Assembly: GCF_002101375.1 (NCBI RefSeq)
Contig: NZ_CP015207.1
Location: forward strand, 2,310,001 to 2,374,000
Direction: 5' to 3'
Source of the DNA: Sporosarcina ureae
Lineage (GTDB): Bacteria > Bacillota > Bacilli > Bacillales_A > Planococcaceae
DNA: 64,000 bases
In this document: piece by piece, positions 51,494 through 59,905 of the stretch
Layout: each line of letters opens with the position of its first letter
Numbering within the stretch: position 1 is the first letter of the stretch
Translations under genes and position numbers: made by a program
Notes under the pieces: model-generated
Told to the model about the DNA's origin: nothing
What the model saw: the letters and a program-made list of their open reading frames with translations, nothing else
The model's database searches: none

Positions 51494-53157
51494 ATGCAGT
51501 AGAGCAGATTCAACATGAAATTAAAGAAGCATTGCACCAAGCCATTGAGAAAGCGCAACTAGTCGAAAGTGCAGATATTCCGGACATTAAATTGGAATCA
51601 CCAAGAAGTAAAGAGAACGGAGATTATGCAGCGAATATCGCTATGCAGTTGACAAAACTAGCGAAAAAGCCGCCACGTGCAATTGCGGAAAGTATTTTAG
51701 AGCACCTCGATACGAAGAACACCGCAATCGACTCCATTGAAATCGCTGGACCTGGCTTCCTCAATATCCGCTTGAAAACAGACAGCCTCGGGGATATCGT
51801 GAAATCTGTCCTGGATCAAGGAGCAGACTACGGACGTTCCGATAGCGGACAGCAACAGAAGATCCAAGTTGAATTCGTATCAGCGAACCCAACAGGCGAT
51901 TTGCACTTAGGACACGCACGTGGGGCATCCCTTGGAGATTCATTATGTAATATTCTCGACAAAGCAGGCTATGACGTAGCGCGTGAATACTATATCAATG
52001 ATGCAGGTAATCAAATAAATAATTTAGCGTTATCGATTGACGTTCGTTATTTCGAAGCACTTGGATTGGAAAAAGAAATGCCAGAAGATGGTTATCGCGG
52101 CGCAGATATTATTACGATCGCAAAAGGTCTTGTCGAACAATACGGCGACAAGTATGTCCATGTTCCAGAACAAGAGCGACTTGCATTTTTCCGTGAACAC
52201 GGCTTGAATATCGAACTGGATAAACTAAAGAAAGACTTGACGGACTTCCGCGTTCATTTCGACAACTGGTTCTCGGAAACGTCCCTATATAACAATGGTA
52301 AAATCGATGTCGCGCTCAATAAATTGCGTGAAAATGGCCATGTCTTTGAAGAAGACGGTGCTACTTGGTTCCGTTCCACTACATTTGGCGACGATAAAGA
52401 CCGTGTATTGATCAAGCAAGACGGTTCATTCACATATTTAACACCAGACATTGCTTATCACCAAGACAAGCTGAGTCGTGGATTTGATAAACTTATCAAT
52501 ATTTGGGGAGCAGACCACCACGGATATATTCCACGTATGAAAGCAGCTATCCAGGCGCTTGGCTATGACCGCGACACGCTTGAAGTAGAAGTGGCGCAAA
52601 TGGTTCAGCTTTACAAAGACGGAGAAAAATTCAAAATGAGCAAACGCACAGGAAAAGCCGTCACATTGCGTGAACTCGTAGAAGAAGTAGGACTAGACGC
52701 TGTACGTTATTTCTTCGCGATGCGCTCAGGCGATGCACAAATGGACTTCGATTTAGATTTAGCCGTATCCAAATCCAATGAAAACCCTGTCTACTACGCA
52801 CAATACGCACACGCACGTATTTGTTCGATCTTGCGTCAGGCAAAAGAACAGAATGTAGAAGCGTCAACAGAAAACGTCACGCTATTGCAAGACGAAAAAG
52901 AGTTAGAGCTACTGAAGAAACTCGGTGACTTCCCGAAACTAATCAGCGACTCGGCTCGTATGCGCGCACCGCACCGCGTGACAACTTACATTCAGGAACT
53001 AGCAGCTACATTCCATAGTTTCTACAATGCGAACAAGGTGCTAGATCCGGAAAACAAAGACCTTTCCGAAGCACGTTTGGCATTGATTACAGCTACTAAA
53101 ACAACGATTGCCAACGCGTTGAAACTTGTAGGCGTTGAAGCACCTGAAAGAATGTAA
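51490..53157 (+). CDS. argS: Arginyl-tRNA synthetase
   Basis: A 555-residue class I aminoacyl-tRNA synthetase: Arg-specific N-terminal domain, HIGH motif as [18 protein letters not shown]-like [11 protein letters not shown], and the all-helical anticodon-binding domain ending [11 protein letters not shown]...[16 protein letters not shown] lies upstream of the ATG at 51490, which overlaps the ywiB stop; the longer frame from 51391 is rejected. A terminator follows. Confidence 0.97.
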   Translation: MNAVEQIQHEIKEALHQAIEKAQLVESADIPDIKLESPRSKENGDYAANIAMQLTKLAKKPPRAIAESILEHLDTKNTAIDSIEIAGPGFLNIRLKTDSLGDIVKSVLDQGADYGRSDSGQQQKIQVEFVSANPTGDLHLGHARGASLGDSLCNILDKAGYDVAREYYINDAGNQINNLALSIDVRYFEALGLEKEMPEDGYRGADIITIAKGLVEQYGDKYVHVPEQERLAFFREHGLNIELDKLKKDLTDFRVHFDNWFSETSLYNNGKIDVALNKLRENGHVFEEDGATWFRSTTFGDDKDRVLIKQDGSFTYLTPDIAYHQDKLSRGFDKLINIWGADHHGYIPRMKAAIQALGYDRDTLEVEVAQMVQLYKDGEKFKMSKRTGKAVTLRELVEEVGLDAVRYFFAMRSGDAQMDFDLDLAVSKSNENPVYYAQYAHARICSILRQAKEQNVEASTENVTLLQDEKELELLKKLGDFPKLISDSARMRAPHRVTTYIQELAATFHSFYNANKVLDPENKDLSEARLALITATKTTIANALKLVGVEAPERM

Positions 53158-53167
53158 TATATCGAAA

Positions 53168-53199
53168 ATGGCCAAGCAGATTTACTGCTTGGCTTTTTC
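53168..53199 (+). terminator. Terminator of argS
   Basis: GGCCAAGCAG pairs with CTGCTTGGCT around ATTTA and runs into TTTTTCTTT. Confidence 0.92.
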
Positions 53200-53306
53200 T
53201 TTATGAATGGGAAAGGGGAAGGCAACGTTTCGCTACGTTCCAGGCGGACGCGTTTGAACTGCACCCCAAAACTTGGACACATTCAAAGGAAAAGGATGTG
53301 GTTCAA

Positions 53307-53816
53307 GTGAGAAAAATTCATGTAGAAGATAAGATTCAAGCGGTTAAACGATACATTGAAGGTAATGAAAGTCTTCGTGAAATCGCTCAATCTATCGGAA
53401 TTGATAAGAGTGAAATTCGTTATTGGGTACAGCGATATCGGTATCACGGAGAAAATGGTTTCAAGAAACCCTGTACAAGTTATTCTGTACAATTTAAACT
53501 GGACGTAATCCATTATATGGTTGATGAGAATACGTCCCTCAGAGATACTGCTGCCCGCTTCAACTTAACGCACCATTCCACGCTTAGAAGATGGGTAAAT
53601 GCGTATAGGGAAGAAGGGGCGGACGCCTTGTCACCAAAAGAAGAGGGGCGTCTATCCATGAAACAAAACCCAGAAAACAAGAAGAAACCATCTGTTTCTG
53701 AAAAAGAACTACAAAAGGAAATTGATTTCTTACGAATGGAAAATGCTTATTTAAAAAAGTTAAATGCCTTAGTTCAGGAACAGGAAAAACTACTAAAGAA
53801 AACAAAGCGCAAGTAG
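53307..53816 (+). CDS. IS3-family transposase OrfA
   Basis: A 169-residue DNA-binding subunit with two helix-turn-helix regions (DKIQAVKRYIEGNESLREIA.. and YMVDENTSLRDTAARFNL..) and a C-terminal leucine-zipper segment (SEKELQKEIDFLRMENAYLK). The GTG at 53307 is ten bases after AAAGGA; a GTG at 53298 is too near. The A-AAA-AAG heptamer at 53753-53759 near its end should shift part of the ribosomes into orfB, giving the OrfAB transposase. Confidence 0.88.
   Translation: MRKIHVEDKIQAVKRYIEGNESLREIAQSIGIDKSEIRYWVQRYRYHGENGFKKPCTSYSVQFKLDVIHYMVDENTSLRDTAARFNLTHHSTLRRWVNAYREEGADALSPKEEGRLSMKQNPENKKKPSVSEKELQKEIDFLRMENAYLKKLNALVQEQEKLLKKTKRK
53753..53759 (+). other. Programmed -1 frameshift site
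   Basis: The heptamer A AAA AAG is in phase with orfA (after TT of a TTA codon). From 53759 the orfB frame is open all the way to 54652, so a -1 slip gives a fused OrfAB, as known for IS3-family elements. Confidence 0.85.
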
Positions 53817-53842
53817 TCTTCGAACTAAGGCACCGATTCACA

Positions 53843-54652
53843 GTGAGTGCGCTTCTACAACTGGCAGAACTTGCCCGCAGCACGTATTACAACTTAGTAA
53901 ACCGATGGGATCGATCTGACCCTGACGCGACTATTAAACAGCTGATTCTTAGCATCTATCATGAGCACAAAGGACGTTACGGCTACCGGCGGATTCAAAT
54001 GGAATTACGATGTCTCGGCCATATTGTGAACCATAAAAAAGTACAACGCATTATGAAAGTGCTGAACCTTACCTCTCTAGTCCGGATCAAGAAATACCGT
54101 TCGTACAAAGGAAAAGTGGGCAAGACCGCCCCGAATATCCTGGAACGAGATTTCCAAGCAGAGCAGCCGAATGAAAAGTGGGTAACGGATATTACTGAGT
54201 TCAAGCTATTTGGAAGCAAGTTCTATTTATCCCCGATGTTAGATTTATTTAACGGAGAAATCATTGCGTATACACTCGGTTCCAGACCAACCTATGTCTT
54301 GGTTGACGAGATGTTGAATCAGTCATTACAGACCCTAACAAATCAGGATCAACTAGTCATCCATTCAGACCAAGGTTGGCATTATCAAATGAAACCATAT
54401 CAAAATACATTGAGCGAAAAAGGGATTACCCAAAGTATGTCCCGAAAGGGCAACTGTTACGATAACGCGGTCATGGAAAGTTTCTTTGGCACGTTTAAAT
54501 CCGAATTTCTGTATCTACAGGAATTTGAAAATAGGGAACAATTCACAAAAGAGCTAGCCGAATATATCTCCTATTACAACTCCAAACGTATTAAATCAAA
54601 ATTGGGGATGAGTCCGATAGAGTATCGAACTCACCACCAGCTTAGTGCGTAA
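53843..54652 (+). CDS. IS3-family transposase OrfB (DDE integrase domain)
   Basis: A 269-residue DDE transposase half: an HTH_21-like segment (HEHKGRYGYRRIQMELRCLG), then the rve integrase core with the catalytic Asp in WVTDITEF, Asp in VIHSDQGWHY and Glu in AVMESFFGTFKSE. All three are intact, and the C-terminal YYNSKRIKSKLGMSPIEYR is complete. The frame continues upstream of the GTG at 53843 to the slip site at 53753, so the normal product is the OrfAB fusion. Confidence 0.93.
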   Translation: MSALLQLAELARSTYYNLVNRWDRSDPDATIKQLILSIYHEHKGRYGYRRIQMELRCLGHIVNHKKVQRIMKVLNLTSLVRIKKYRSYKGKVGKTAPNILERDFQAEQPNEKWVTDITEFKLFGSKFYLSPMLDLFNGEIIAYTLGSRPTYVLVDEMLNQSLQTLTNQDQLVIHSDQGWHYQMKPYQNTLSEKGITQSMSRKGNCYDNAVMESFFGTFKSEFLYLQEFENREQFTKELAEYISYYNSKRIKSKLGMSPIEYRTHHQLSA

Positions 54653-55199
54653 TAAAACTTGTCCAACTTTTGGGGGTCACTTCAGTTCGGGAGGGCCCGC
54701 GGTGAGCCCCCTAGTCGCTACGCTCCTATAGTGGTCTCACCTGATCGGGCTAATCCTCCCCGAGTCGCCGCCTTGCACTTCGCTTCACTGGTGTTTCTTT
54801 CCTGTGATGGAAAGCGAAGTTCAAGGGCTTACGGGTGATTAAATTTTGAGGTGGGAAAGGGAAAGGCAACGTTTCGCTACGTTCCAGGCGGACGCGTTCG
54901 GGAGGGCCCGCGGTAAGCCAACCAGGTCGCTTCGCTTCCTTTTGGTTGTCTTACCTGTCGAGCTGATCCTCCCCGAGTCGCCGCCTTGCACTTCGCTTCT
55001 CTGGTGTTTCTATCCTGTGATGGAAAGCGAAGTTCAAGGGCTTACGGGTGATTAAATTTTGAGGTGGGAAAGGGAAAGGCAACGTTTCGCAGCGTTCCAG
55101 GCGGACGCGTTCGGGAGGGCTCATCGCGAGGCCCCTCAGCAAAGCGTTCCCCTGCTGGAGCCTCACTCCCTATGTCATACCCGAACTCCTCCTATCCCC

Positions 55200-55228
55200 T
55201 GTACAACCAACACTATTATCGCTATAAT
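55200..55228 (+). promoter_or_regulatory. Promoter of the cobalamin operon
   Basis: TGTACA (55200-55205) and TATAAT (55223-55228) with a 17-bp spacer, about 20 bp upstream of the riboswitch aptamer. Confidence 0.65.
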
Positions 55229-55247
55229 AAATCATAATTACATATCT

Positions 55248-55400
55248 TCTAAAAAGGTTCTCGAAACTTGAGATGAAAAGCGAAATCGGTTCAAATCCGA
55301 TGCGGTCCCGCCACTGTACGTGCGATGCACAAGCCAGGTCACCTGCCTTTTTGGAAAATGAAGTTCCGCAGCAACCTACGAGGATAGGTGTGATGGAAGA
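55248..55400 (+). ncRNA. Cobalamin (AdoCbl) riboswitch aptamer
   Basis: The conserved core is visible: GCGAAATCGGTTCAAATCCG, then GATGCGGTCCCGCCACTGTA, and the B12 box AAGCCAGGTCACCTGCCT at about 55331-55348. It lies between promoter and btuF, and a terminator follows. Binding of adenosylcobalamin should reduce expression of the uptake and salvage operon. Confidence 0.95.
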
Positions 55401-55457
55401 GATCACGCATTGATTTCATCCCACCTAATCCTTCGAACTATCGGAGGGTTTTTTTCA
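55382..55457 (+). terminator. Riboswitch expression platform: terminator with competing antiterminator
   Basis: The terminator stem CCTTCG/CGGAGG (about 55430-55447) runs into TTTTTTT at 55450-55456. GGATAGGTG (55382-55390) can instead pair with CACCTAATCC (55422-55431), which covers the 5' arm of the terminator. This is a plausible antiterminator in the ligand-free state. The pairing is read by eye and not computed. Confidence 0.8.
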
Positions 55458-55505
55458 TGTCTGCGGCTTGCGTAATGCAACACACATATTGAAGGAGGAA
55501 CACAC

Positions 55506-56492
55506 ATGAAGAAGTTTTGGCAACTACTGCTGACGGCTATGCTTGCGATACTACTACTTGCAGCATGCGGAAGCGACAGTACAAAAGAAGAAACACCGGC
55601 AGATAAAAATCAAGCGGGTGAAGAAGCGAAAACAGAACAAGAGTCAACGGATACAACGAGTTACCCATACACCTTGACAGATGCAATTGGCGAAGAAATT
55701 ACATTTGAACAAGCGCCGGAAACTGTCATTTCATTAATTCCAAGTAACACGGAAATTTTATTCGGTATTGATGCTGGCGATCAAGTCATCGCTGTAACAG
55801 AAAACGATGATTATCCTAAAGAAGTAACGGAGCTTGATACCGTAGGGGACTTTACAGTCAACATAGAAAAAGTGATTTCATTGCAACCGGAAGCGGTATT
55901 CGCACATGAAATGATGATGGGCTCGAATGAAGAAGGATTGAAACAAATTCGTGACGCAGGCATCCCTGTGATCGTCGTACAGAATGCAGGAACATTTGAA
56001 GAGACATATGAAACGATTGAAATGATTGGTGAAGTCATGGACAAAAATGCGGAAGCCAATCAAATCGTCGAAGATATGAAAACGAAAATTGCTGATATCG
56101 AAAAGAAAGCAGCAGATATCACGGATAAGAAGCGCGTGTTCGTTGAAAACTCCGATGCACCTGAAATCTATACGGCAGGAAAAGGCACATTCCCACAGCA
56201 GTTTTTGGATATCATTAACGCTGAGAACATTGTGACGGAAGAAGGCTGGATTATGATCAGTCCTGAAACGATTGTAGATGAAAATCCGGATGTGATTTTG
56301 GCGATCTATAGCTATGTTCCAAATGTCGTAGAAAATATTAAAACGCGTGACGGCTTTGATGCGGTGACTGCGATCAAAGAAGATCAAGTCATTCAACTGG
56401 ATGAAGATATTACAAGCCGTACAGGTCCACGTTTAGCTGACGGATTAGAATTGTTTGCGAAAGCAATCTATCCTGAGGTATTCGGTGAATAA
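55506..56492 (+). CDS. btuF: Cobalamin/corrinoid ABC transporter substrate-binding lipoprotein
   Basis: A 328-residue class III solute-binding protein. The lipoprotein signal ends LLLAACGSD (Cys about residue 22), followed by an acidic linker. The domain begins TLTDAIGEEITFEQAPETVISLIPSNTE and has VVQNAGTFEETYETIEMIGEV and GRGTFPQ-type ligand loops, as in BtuF/FhuD-type proteins. AAGGAGG precedes the ATG. The riboswitch directly upstream points to a corrinoid ligand and not a siderophore. Confidence 0.93.
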   Translation: MKKFWQLLLTAMLAILLLAACGSDSTKEETPADKNQAGEEAKTEQESTDTTSYPYTLTDAIGEEITFEQAPETVISLIPSNTEILFGIDAGDQVIAVTENDDYPKEVTELDTVGDFTVNIEKVISLQPEAVFAHEMMMGSNEEGLKQIRDAGIPVIVVQNAGTFEETYETIEMIGEVMDKNAEANQIVEDMKTKIADIEKKAADITDKKRVFVENSDAPEIYTAGKGTFPQQFLDIINAENIVTEEGWIMISPETIVDENPDVILAIYSYVPNVVENIKTRDGFDAVTAIKEDQVIQLDEDITSRTGPRLADGLELFAKAIYPEVFGE

Positions 56493-57477
56493 AACCGTTC
56501 TCGCCTACGTCGTGTCGATCGCCACATTGCTTGTGGCGATCTGGCTCGGTGTATCGATCGGTACAGTGAAAATACCAATAGAGACGCTGTGGGATCAATC
56601 GGACACGACCGCAAGTAATATTTTGTGGAAGATTCGTATGCCGCGTGTGTTGCTGGCTGGAATCGTCGGTGCCTCATTGGCTATTTCAGGGGCTGCTTTT
56701 CAAGGGCTACTGAAAAACCCATTAGCTGATCCTTACACCCTCGGAGTGTCATCCGGTGCCTCTGTCGGCGCCGTGATCACACTCTTTTTTGGTATATCGC
56801 TGCCGGTCCTTGGCGCTTTCACCTTACCTGTATTTAGTATGATCGGTGCTGCAGTGACGATGTTTTTAGTGATCGGTTTTGCTCGAATGGTCGACCGGTC
56901 AATGAAAATGGAAACAATTATTTTAACAGGAATTATTTTCGGTTCATTTCTTGGTTCTGTGTTGTCGCTGATGATCGCGTTGACGCAAGAAGAACTCCGT
57001 CAGATTGTTGGTTGGCTTCTTGGTAGCGTATCGATGCGCGGCTGGAGTTATATTGTAATGGTCTTGCCGTTTTTCATCATCGGCTCATTCATGCTGTGGC
57101 TTAATCGCCGCGAATTGAACGCTTTATTATTCGGTGAAGAACGTGCGCATCATCTTGGAGTCAATGTCAAACAGCGTAAATTGATGATTTTGCTAGGCGG
57201 ATCGGTATTAACTGGCTCGGCTGTTGCGGTGTCCGGAACAATCGGCTTCATTGGCCTAGTTGTCCCCCATATGACACGTATGTTATGGGGCTCCGATCAC
57301 CGTCATGTACTGCCGTTATCATTATGTAACGGTGCATCATTATTGATCATTTGCGATCTCGTAGCACGAACGATTATTTCACCGGCTGAATTACCGGTCG
57401 GTGTCATTACAGCATTCATTGGCGCTCCGGTGTTTGCCTATATCTTTTACAAACAACGTAGAAAAGGAGCGATGTGA
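56485..57477 (+). CDS. btuC: Corrinoid ABC transporter permease
   Basis: A 330-residue FecCD/BtuC-type permease with about ten helices. Signature parts are RMPRVLLAGIVGASLAISGA, GLLKNPLADPYTLGVSSGAS, and the C-terminal GTIGFIGLVVPHMTRMLWGS that contacts the ATPase. The start is GTG at 56485, overlapping the btuF stop by 8 bp, with GAGGT upstream. Membrane part of BtuFCD. Confidence 0.93.
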   Translation: MNKTVLAYVVSIATLLVAIWLGVSIGTVKIPIETLWDQSDTTASNILWKIRMPRVLLAGIVGASLAISGAAFQGLLKNPLADPYTLGVSSGASVGAVITLFFGISLPVLGAFTLPVFSMIGAAVTMFLVIGFARMVDRSMKMETIILTGIIFGSFLGSVLSLMIALTQEELRQIVGWLLGSVSMRGWSYIVMVLPFFIIGSFMLWLNRRELNALLFGEERAHHLGVNVKQRKLMILLGGSVLTGSAVAVSGTIGFIGLVVPHMTRMLWGSDHRHVLPLSLCNGASLLIICDLVARTIISPAELPVGVITAFIGAPVFAYIFYKQRRKGAM

Positions 57478-57479
57478 AG

Positions 57480-58952
57480 ATGTTGCAAGTGGAAAACGTA
57501 TCGGGAGGCTACGGCAAGGAACCGATTGTGCGAAATGTGTCGTTCCACGTGGAAAAAGGAGAAGTTCTCGGAATTTTAGGGCCGAATGGTAGCGGGAAAT
57601 CCACGTTATTGAAAATTATATCGGGAATTTTGCCGAAACAAAGCGGGAAGGTCATGATTGCAGGAAAACCTTCTGGCGCCTATACCCAAAAGCAATTCGC
57701 GCAGCAAGTGGCCGTCTTGCCGCAGCTCCATGCCCATGCCTTTTCTCATAGCGTGAAAGACACTGTTGCTCTCGGTCGTTATCCGTATCAATCGGGGATT
57801 TTCTCGAGCTGGTCGGAGTTGGATGAGCGAGCAGTGCAGGAAGCGATGAACTATACAGGTGTCACGCGATATGAAAATACCGCCATTGAATTATTATCTG
57901 GCGGCGAGCAACAACGCGTATTTGTTGCGCAAGCGCTCGCCCAGCAAGCTCCTATTTTATTATTGGATGAACCGACGAACCATCTAGACATCGCGCATCA
58001 GCAACAATTACTCGATACGATCCGTAATCAAGCGAGGCAGAAAGGGATTACGGTCATTTCGGTATTTCATGACATCAATCTGGCCGCTCTTTATTGCGAT
58101 CGTCTATTGCTGTTGAAGAACGGGGAAGTAGCATCAATCGGCGAACCGCAAGACGTCGTACTCGAGCAAGAGATTCATCACGTATACAACGCACGCGTCA
58201 AAACACAGCCCCATCCTGAAATGCCGAAGCCTCAAATGACGCTGTTGCCGAACTTGCAAGAAAAGGTGCAACTATTCAGTGTAAAGAAAGCGGACGTAAC
58301 GATTCAAGAAGATCATGTATTGTTGCAATCAAGCCAACCGCTGAAGACGATTTCTTCCGCTGTCCATAATGCGGGGCTTGGTTGGTACAAGACGTTTGTC
58401 AATCGAGGCGTGCGTGCGGATTATATGATCGATGATGTACAGCGCGAGAACACGGAATACTTGCGAACGCTTGGCTATCATTTGACAGATACAGTCGCCA
58501 TGATGACTGCCGTTAGTCCGGAGCACGTTGAAGTAGAAGAATATGAAGGACAGTTCGGCTCGATTGTCGTGGCCGTGACAGCGGGTGTCGGAAACGCGGT
58601 AGATGTTTCGAAGTCTTGGCAACGTGAAGATATTCCTTACATAGGTACGATCAATACATGGGTATTCATTAATGGTGAATTAAGTGAAGAAGCTTTCGTT
58701 CAGGCGTTGATTACCGCAACAGAAGCGAAGGCGAAAGCACTGCAAGACGAGCAAGTGAAGGATCCTGAATCGAGCACGGTCGCTACAGGGACTTCGACAG
58801 ATAGCTTGTTGATCGCATCTACGCAACAAGGAGAATACTTGCCGTACGCGGGGCCGATTACTCAACTCGGTAAGTTGATCGGTAAAGGGGTCTATGATTG
58901 TACGGTACGGGCAATTCATTCGTATCGATTAGCAGTAGGTGACCATCGATGA
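57480..58952 (+). CDS. Fusion: corrinoid ABC ATPase (BtuD) + adenosylcobinamide amidohydrolase (CbiZ)
   Basis: A 490-residue two-domain protein. Residues about 1-250 are an ABC ATPase of the FecE/BtuD type: GPNGSGKST, LPQLHAHAF, LSGGEQQRVF, PILLLDEPTNHLD, SVFHDINLA. Residues about 265-490 match CbiZ, which hydrolyses the aminopropanol linkage of adenosylcobinamide or pseudo-B12: LLQSSQPLKTISSAVHNAGL, FVNRGVRADYM, MMTAVSPEHV, VAVTAGVGNAVDV, ASTQQGEYLPYAGPITQLG. The ATG at 57480 is ten bases after AAGGAG; GTG at 57474 is closer to the site. The fusion places remodelling of imported corrinoids right at the transporter. Confidence 0.92.
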   Translation: MLQVENVSGGYGKEPIVRNVSFHVEKGEVLGILGPNGSGKSTLLKIISGILPKQSGKVMIAGKPSGAYTQKQFAQQVAVLPQLHAHAFSHSVKDTVALGRYPYQSGIFSSWSELDERAVQEAMNYTGVTRYENTAIELLSGGEQQRVFVAQALAQQAPILLLDEPTNHLDIAHQQQLLDTIRNQARQKGITVISVFHDINLAALYCDRLLLLKNGEVASIGEPQDVVLEQEIHHVYNARVKTQPHPEMPKPQMTLLPNLQEKVQLFSVKKADVTIQEDHVLLQSSQPLKTISSAVHNAGLGWYKTFVNRGVRADYMIDDVQRENTEYLRTLGYHLTDTVAMMTAVSPEHVEVEEYEGQFGSIVVAVTAGVGNAVDVSKSWQREDIPYIGTINTWVFINGELSEEAFVQALITATEAKAKALQDEQVKDPESSTVATGTSTDSLLIASTQQGEYLPYAGPITQLGKLIGKGVYDCTVRAIHSYRLAVGDHR

Positions 58953-59905
58953 TCCCTGCACATTTTATTGCGATTGCGATTGGCATGGTACTCGATCGAA
59001 TCATTGGGGATCCACCCAACTGGCCGCATCCAGTCAAGTGGCTAGGGACGACGATTAGTAACTTGACGAAGCTATTGAATAAAGGCCGTATGCGCACAAT
59101 AAAAGGTGCGATTGTATGGTTACTTATTTGTATGACGACATTTCTACTCGCCATTTGGCTCGTCAGTATCGCCTATCGCCTACATCTATTGGCGGGTATC
59201 GCAATCGAAGCGCTGCTCATTGCGGCGGGACTTGCACAAAAAAGTTTGTGTGACGCGGCGTTGCTCGTCTATGAGCCATTGAAGTCAGGAGATATGGACG
59301 AAGCCCGTGAAAAGCTAAGTTGGATTGTCGGCAGGGATACAAAGAAGCTCGACGAGAGTGCGATAGCCCGTGCTACGATTGAAACGGTTTCGGAAAATAC
59401 GTCTGACGGCATCACGGCACCGTTGTTTTGGGCGTTCTTGCTCGGGGCACCTGGTCTATGGTTATATAAAGCGGTCAATACACTCGACTCCATGGTGGGA
59501 TACAACGATGAGCGTTATCGTGAATTCGGAAAAGTTTCCGCACGCATGGATGATCTCTTTAACTGGATTCCTTCAAGAATTACAGGATTGCTCATTTTAT
59601 TATGTACTCCGAATGAAGGTGGACATTCAATTAAAAAGCGAATTAGCGGTTGGTTAAGCGATGCAAAAAAACATATGAGCCCGAACAGCGGCTATTTGGA
59701 AGCGGCAACAGCTTGGCAACTCAATATCCAGTTAGGCGGGCGCAGTACATATCGCGGAGTAGTGTCGGAACGGGCGGTACTTGGCCCGTCAGTCGTTGCG
59801 AATAAAGAACATATCCGCTCCACAACATATCAAATGCAAGTCGTGTCTTGGACTTTCTGGTCACTCGGCACAGTAGTAGGAGGAATTTTCTATGCGATTG
59901 CCTGA
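58949..59905 (+). CDS. cbiB: Adenosylcobinamide-phosphate synthase CbiB
   Basis: A 318-residue membrane protein of the CbiB/CobD(Pseudomonas) family: LDRIIGDPPNWPHPVKWLG near the N-terminus, LSWIVGRDTKKLDESAIARA, ETVSENTSDGITAPLFWAFL, NTLDSMVGYNDERYREFG. It attaches aminopropanol phosphate to adenosylcobyric acid. It overlaps the upstream stop by ATGA. Its product needs threonine-phosphate decarboxylase, which is the next gene. Confidence 0.95.
   Translation: MIPAHFIAIAIGMVLDRIIGDPPNWPHPVKWLGTTISNLTKLLNKGRMRTIKGAIVWLLICMTTFLLAIWLVSIAYRLHLLAGIAIEALLIAAGLAQKSLCDAALLVYEPLKSGDMDEAREKLSWIVGRDTKKLDESAIARATIETVSENTSDGITAPLFWAFLLGAPGLWLYKAVNTLDSMVGYNDERYREFGKVSARMDDLFNWIPSRITGLLILLCTPNEGGHSIKKRISGWLSDAKKHMSPNSGYLEAATAWQLNIQLGGRSTYRGVVSERAVLGPSVVANKEHIRSTTYQMQVVSWTFWSLGTVVGGIFYAIA

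Larger units (their letters stand above)
53255..54684 (+). mobile_element. IS3-family (IS150-like) insertion sequence, 1430 bp, apparently intact
   Basis: Terminal inverted repeats TGAACTGCACCCCAAAACTT (left) and the complement of the right end, TGAAGTGACCCCCAAAAGTT, match with few differences; both start TG and end CA. The target duplication is GTT (53252-53254 and 54685-54687). Inside are orfA (53307-53816) and orfB (53843-54652) in the -1 frame, with an A-AAA-AAG slip site at 53753. The target is a GC-rich hairpin repeat. Confidence 0.95.
53211..55170 (-). repeat. GC-rich hairpin family, tandem copies interrupted by an IS element
   Basis: The CGTTCCAGGCGGACGCG landmark occurs at 53236, 54880 and 55093. 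With the IS removed, the units are 211 and 213 bp apart. The first unit is split at 53254/54685. The second runs to about 55060. The third keeps only its left end (to about 55121) and then changes into a different GC-rich end (GCGTTCCCCTGCTGGAGCC). Compared with the 185-bp units near 41 kb, these have an extra TGATGGAAAGCGAAGTTCAAG segment. Confidence 0.85.

Noticed and set aside
53816..53843. orfA/orfB split as a disabling frameshift
   Set aside because: The A-AAA-AAG slip site and the open -1 frame show normal programmed frameshifting.
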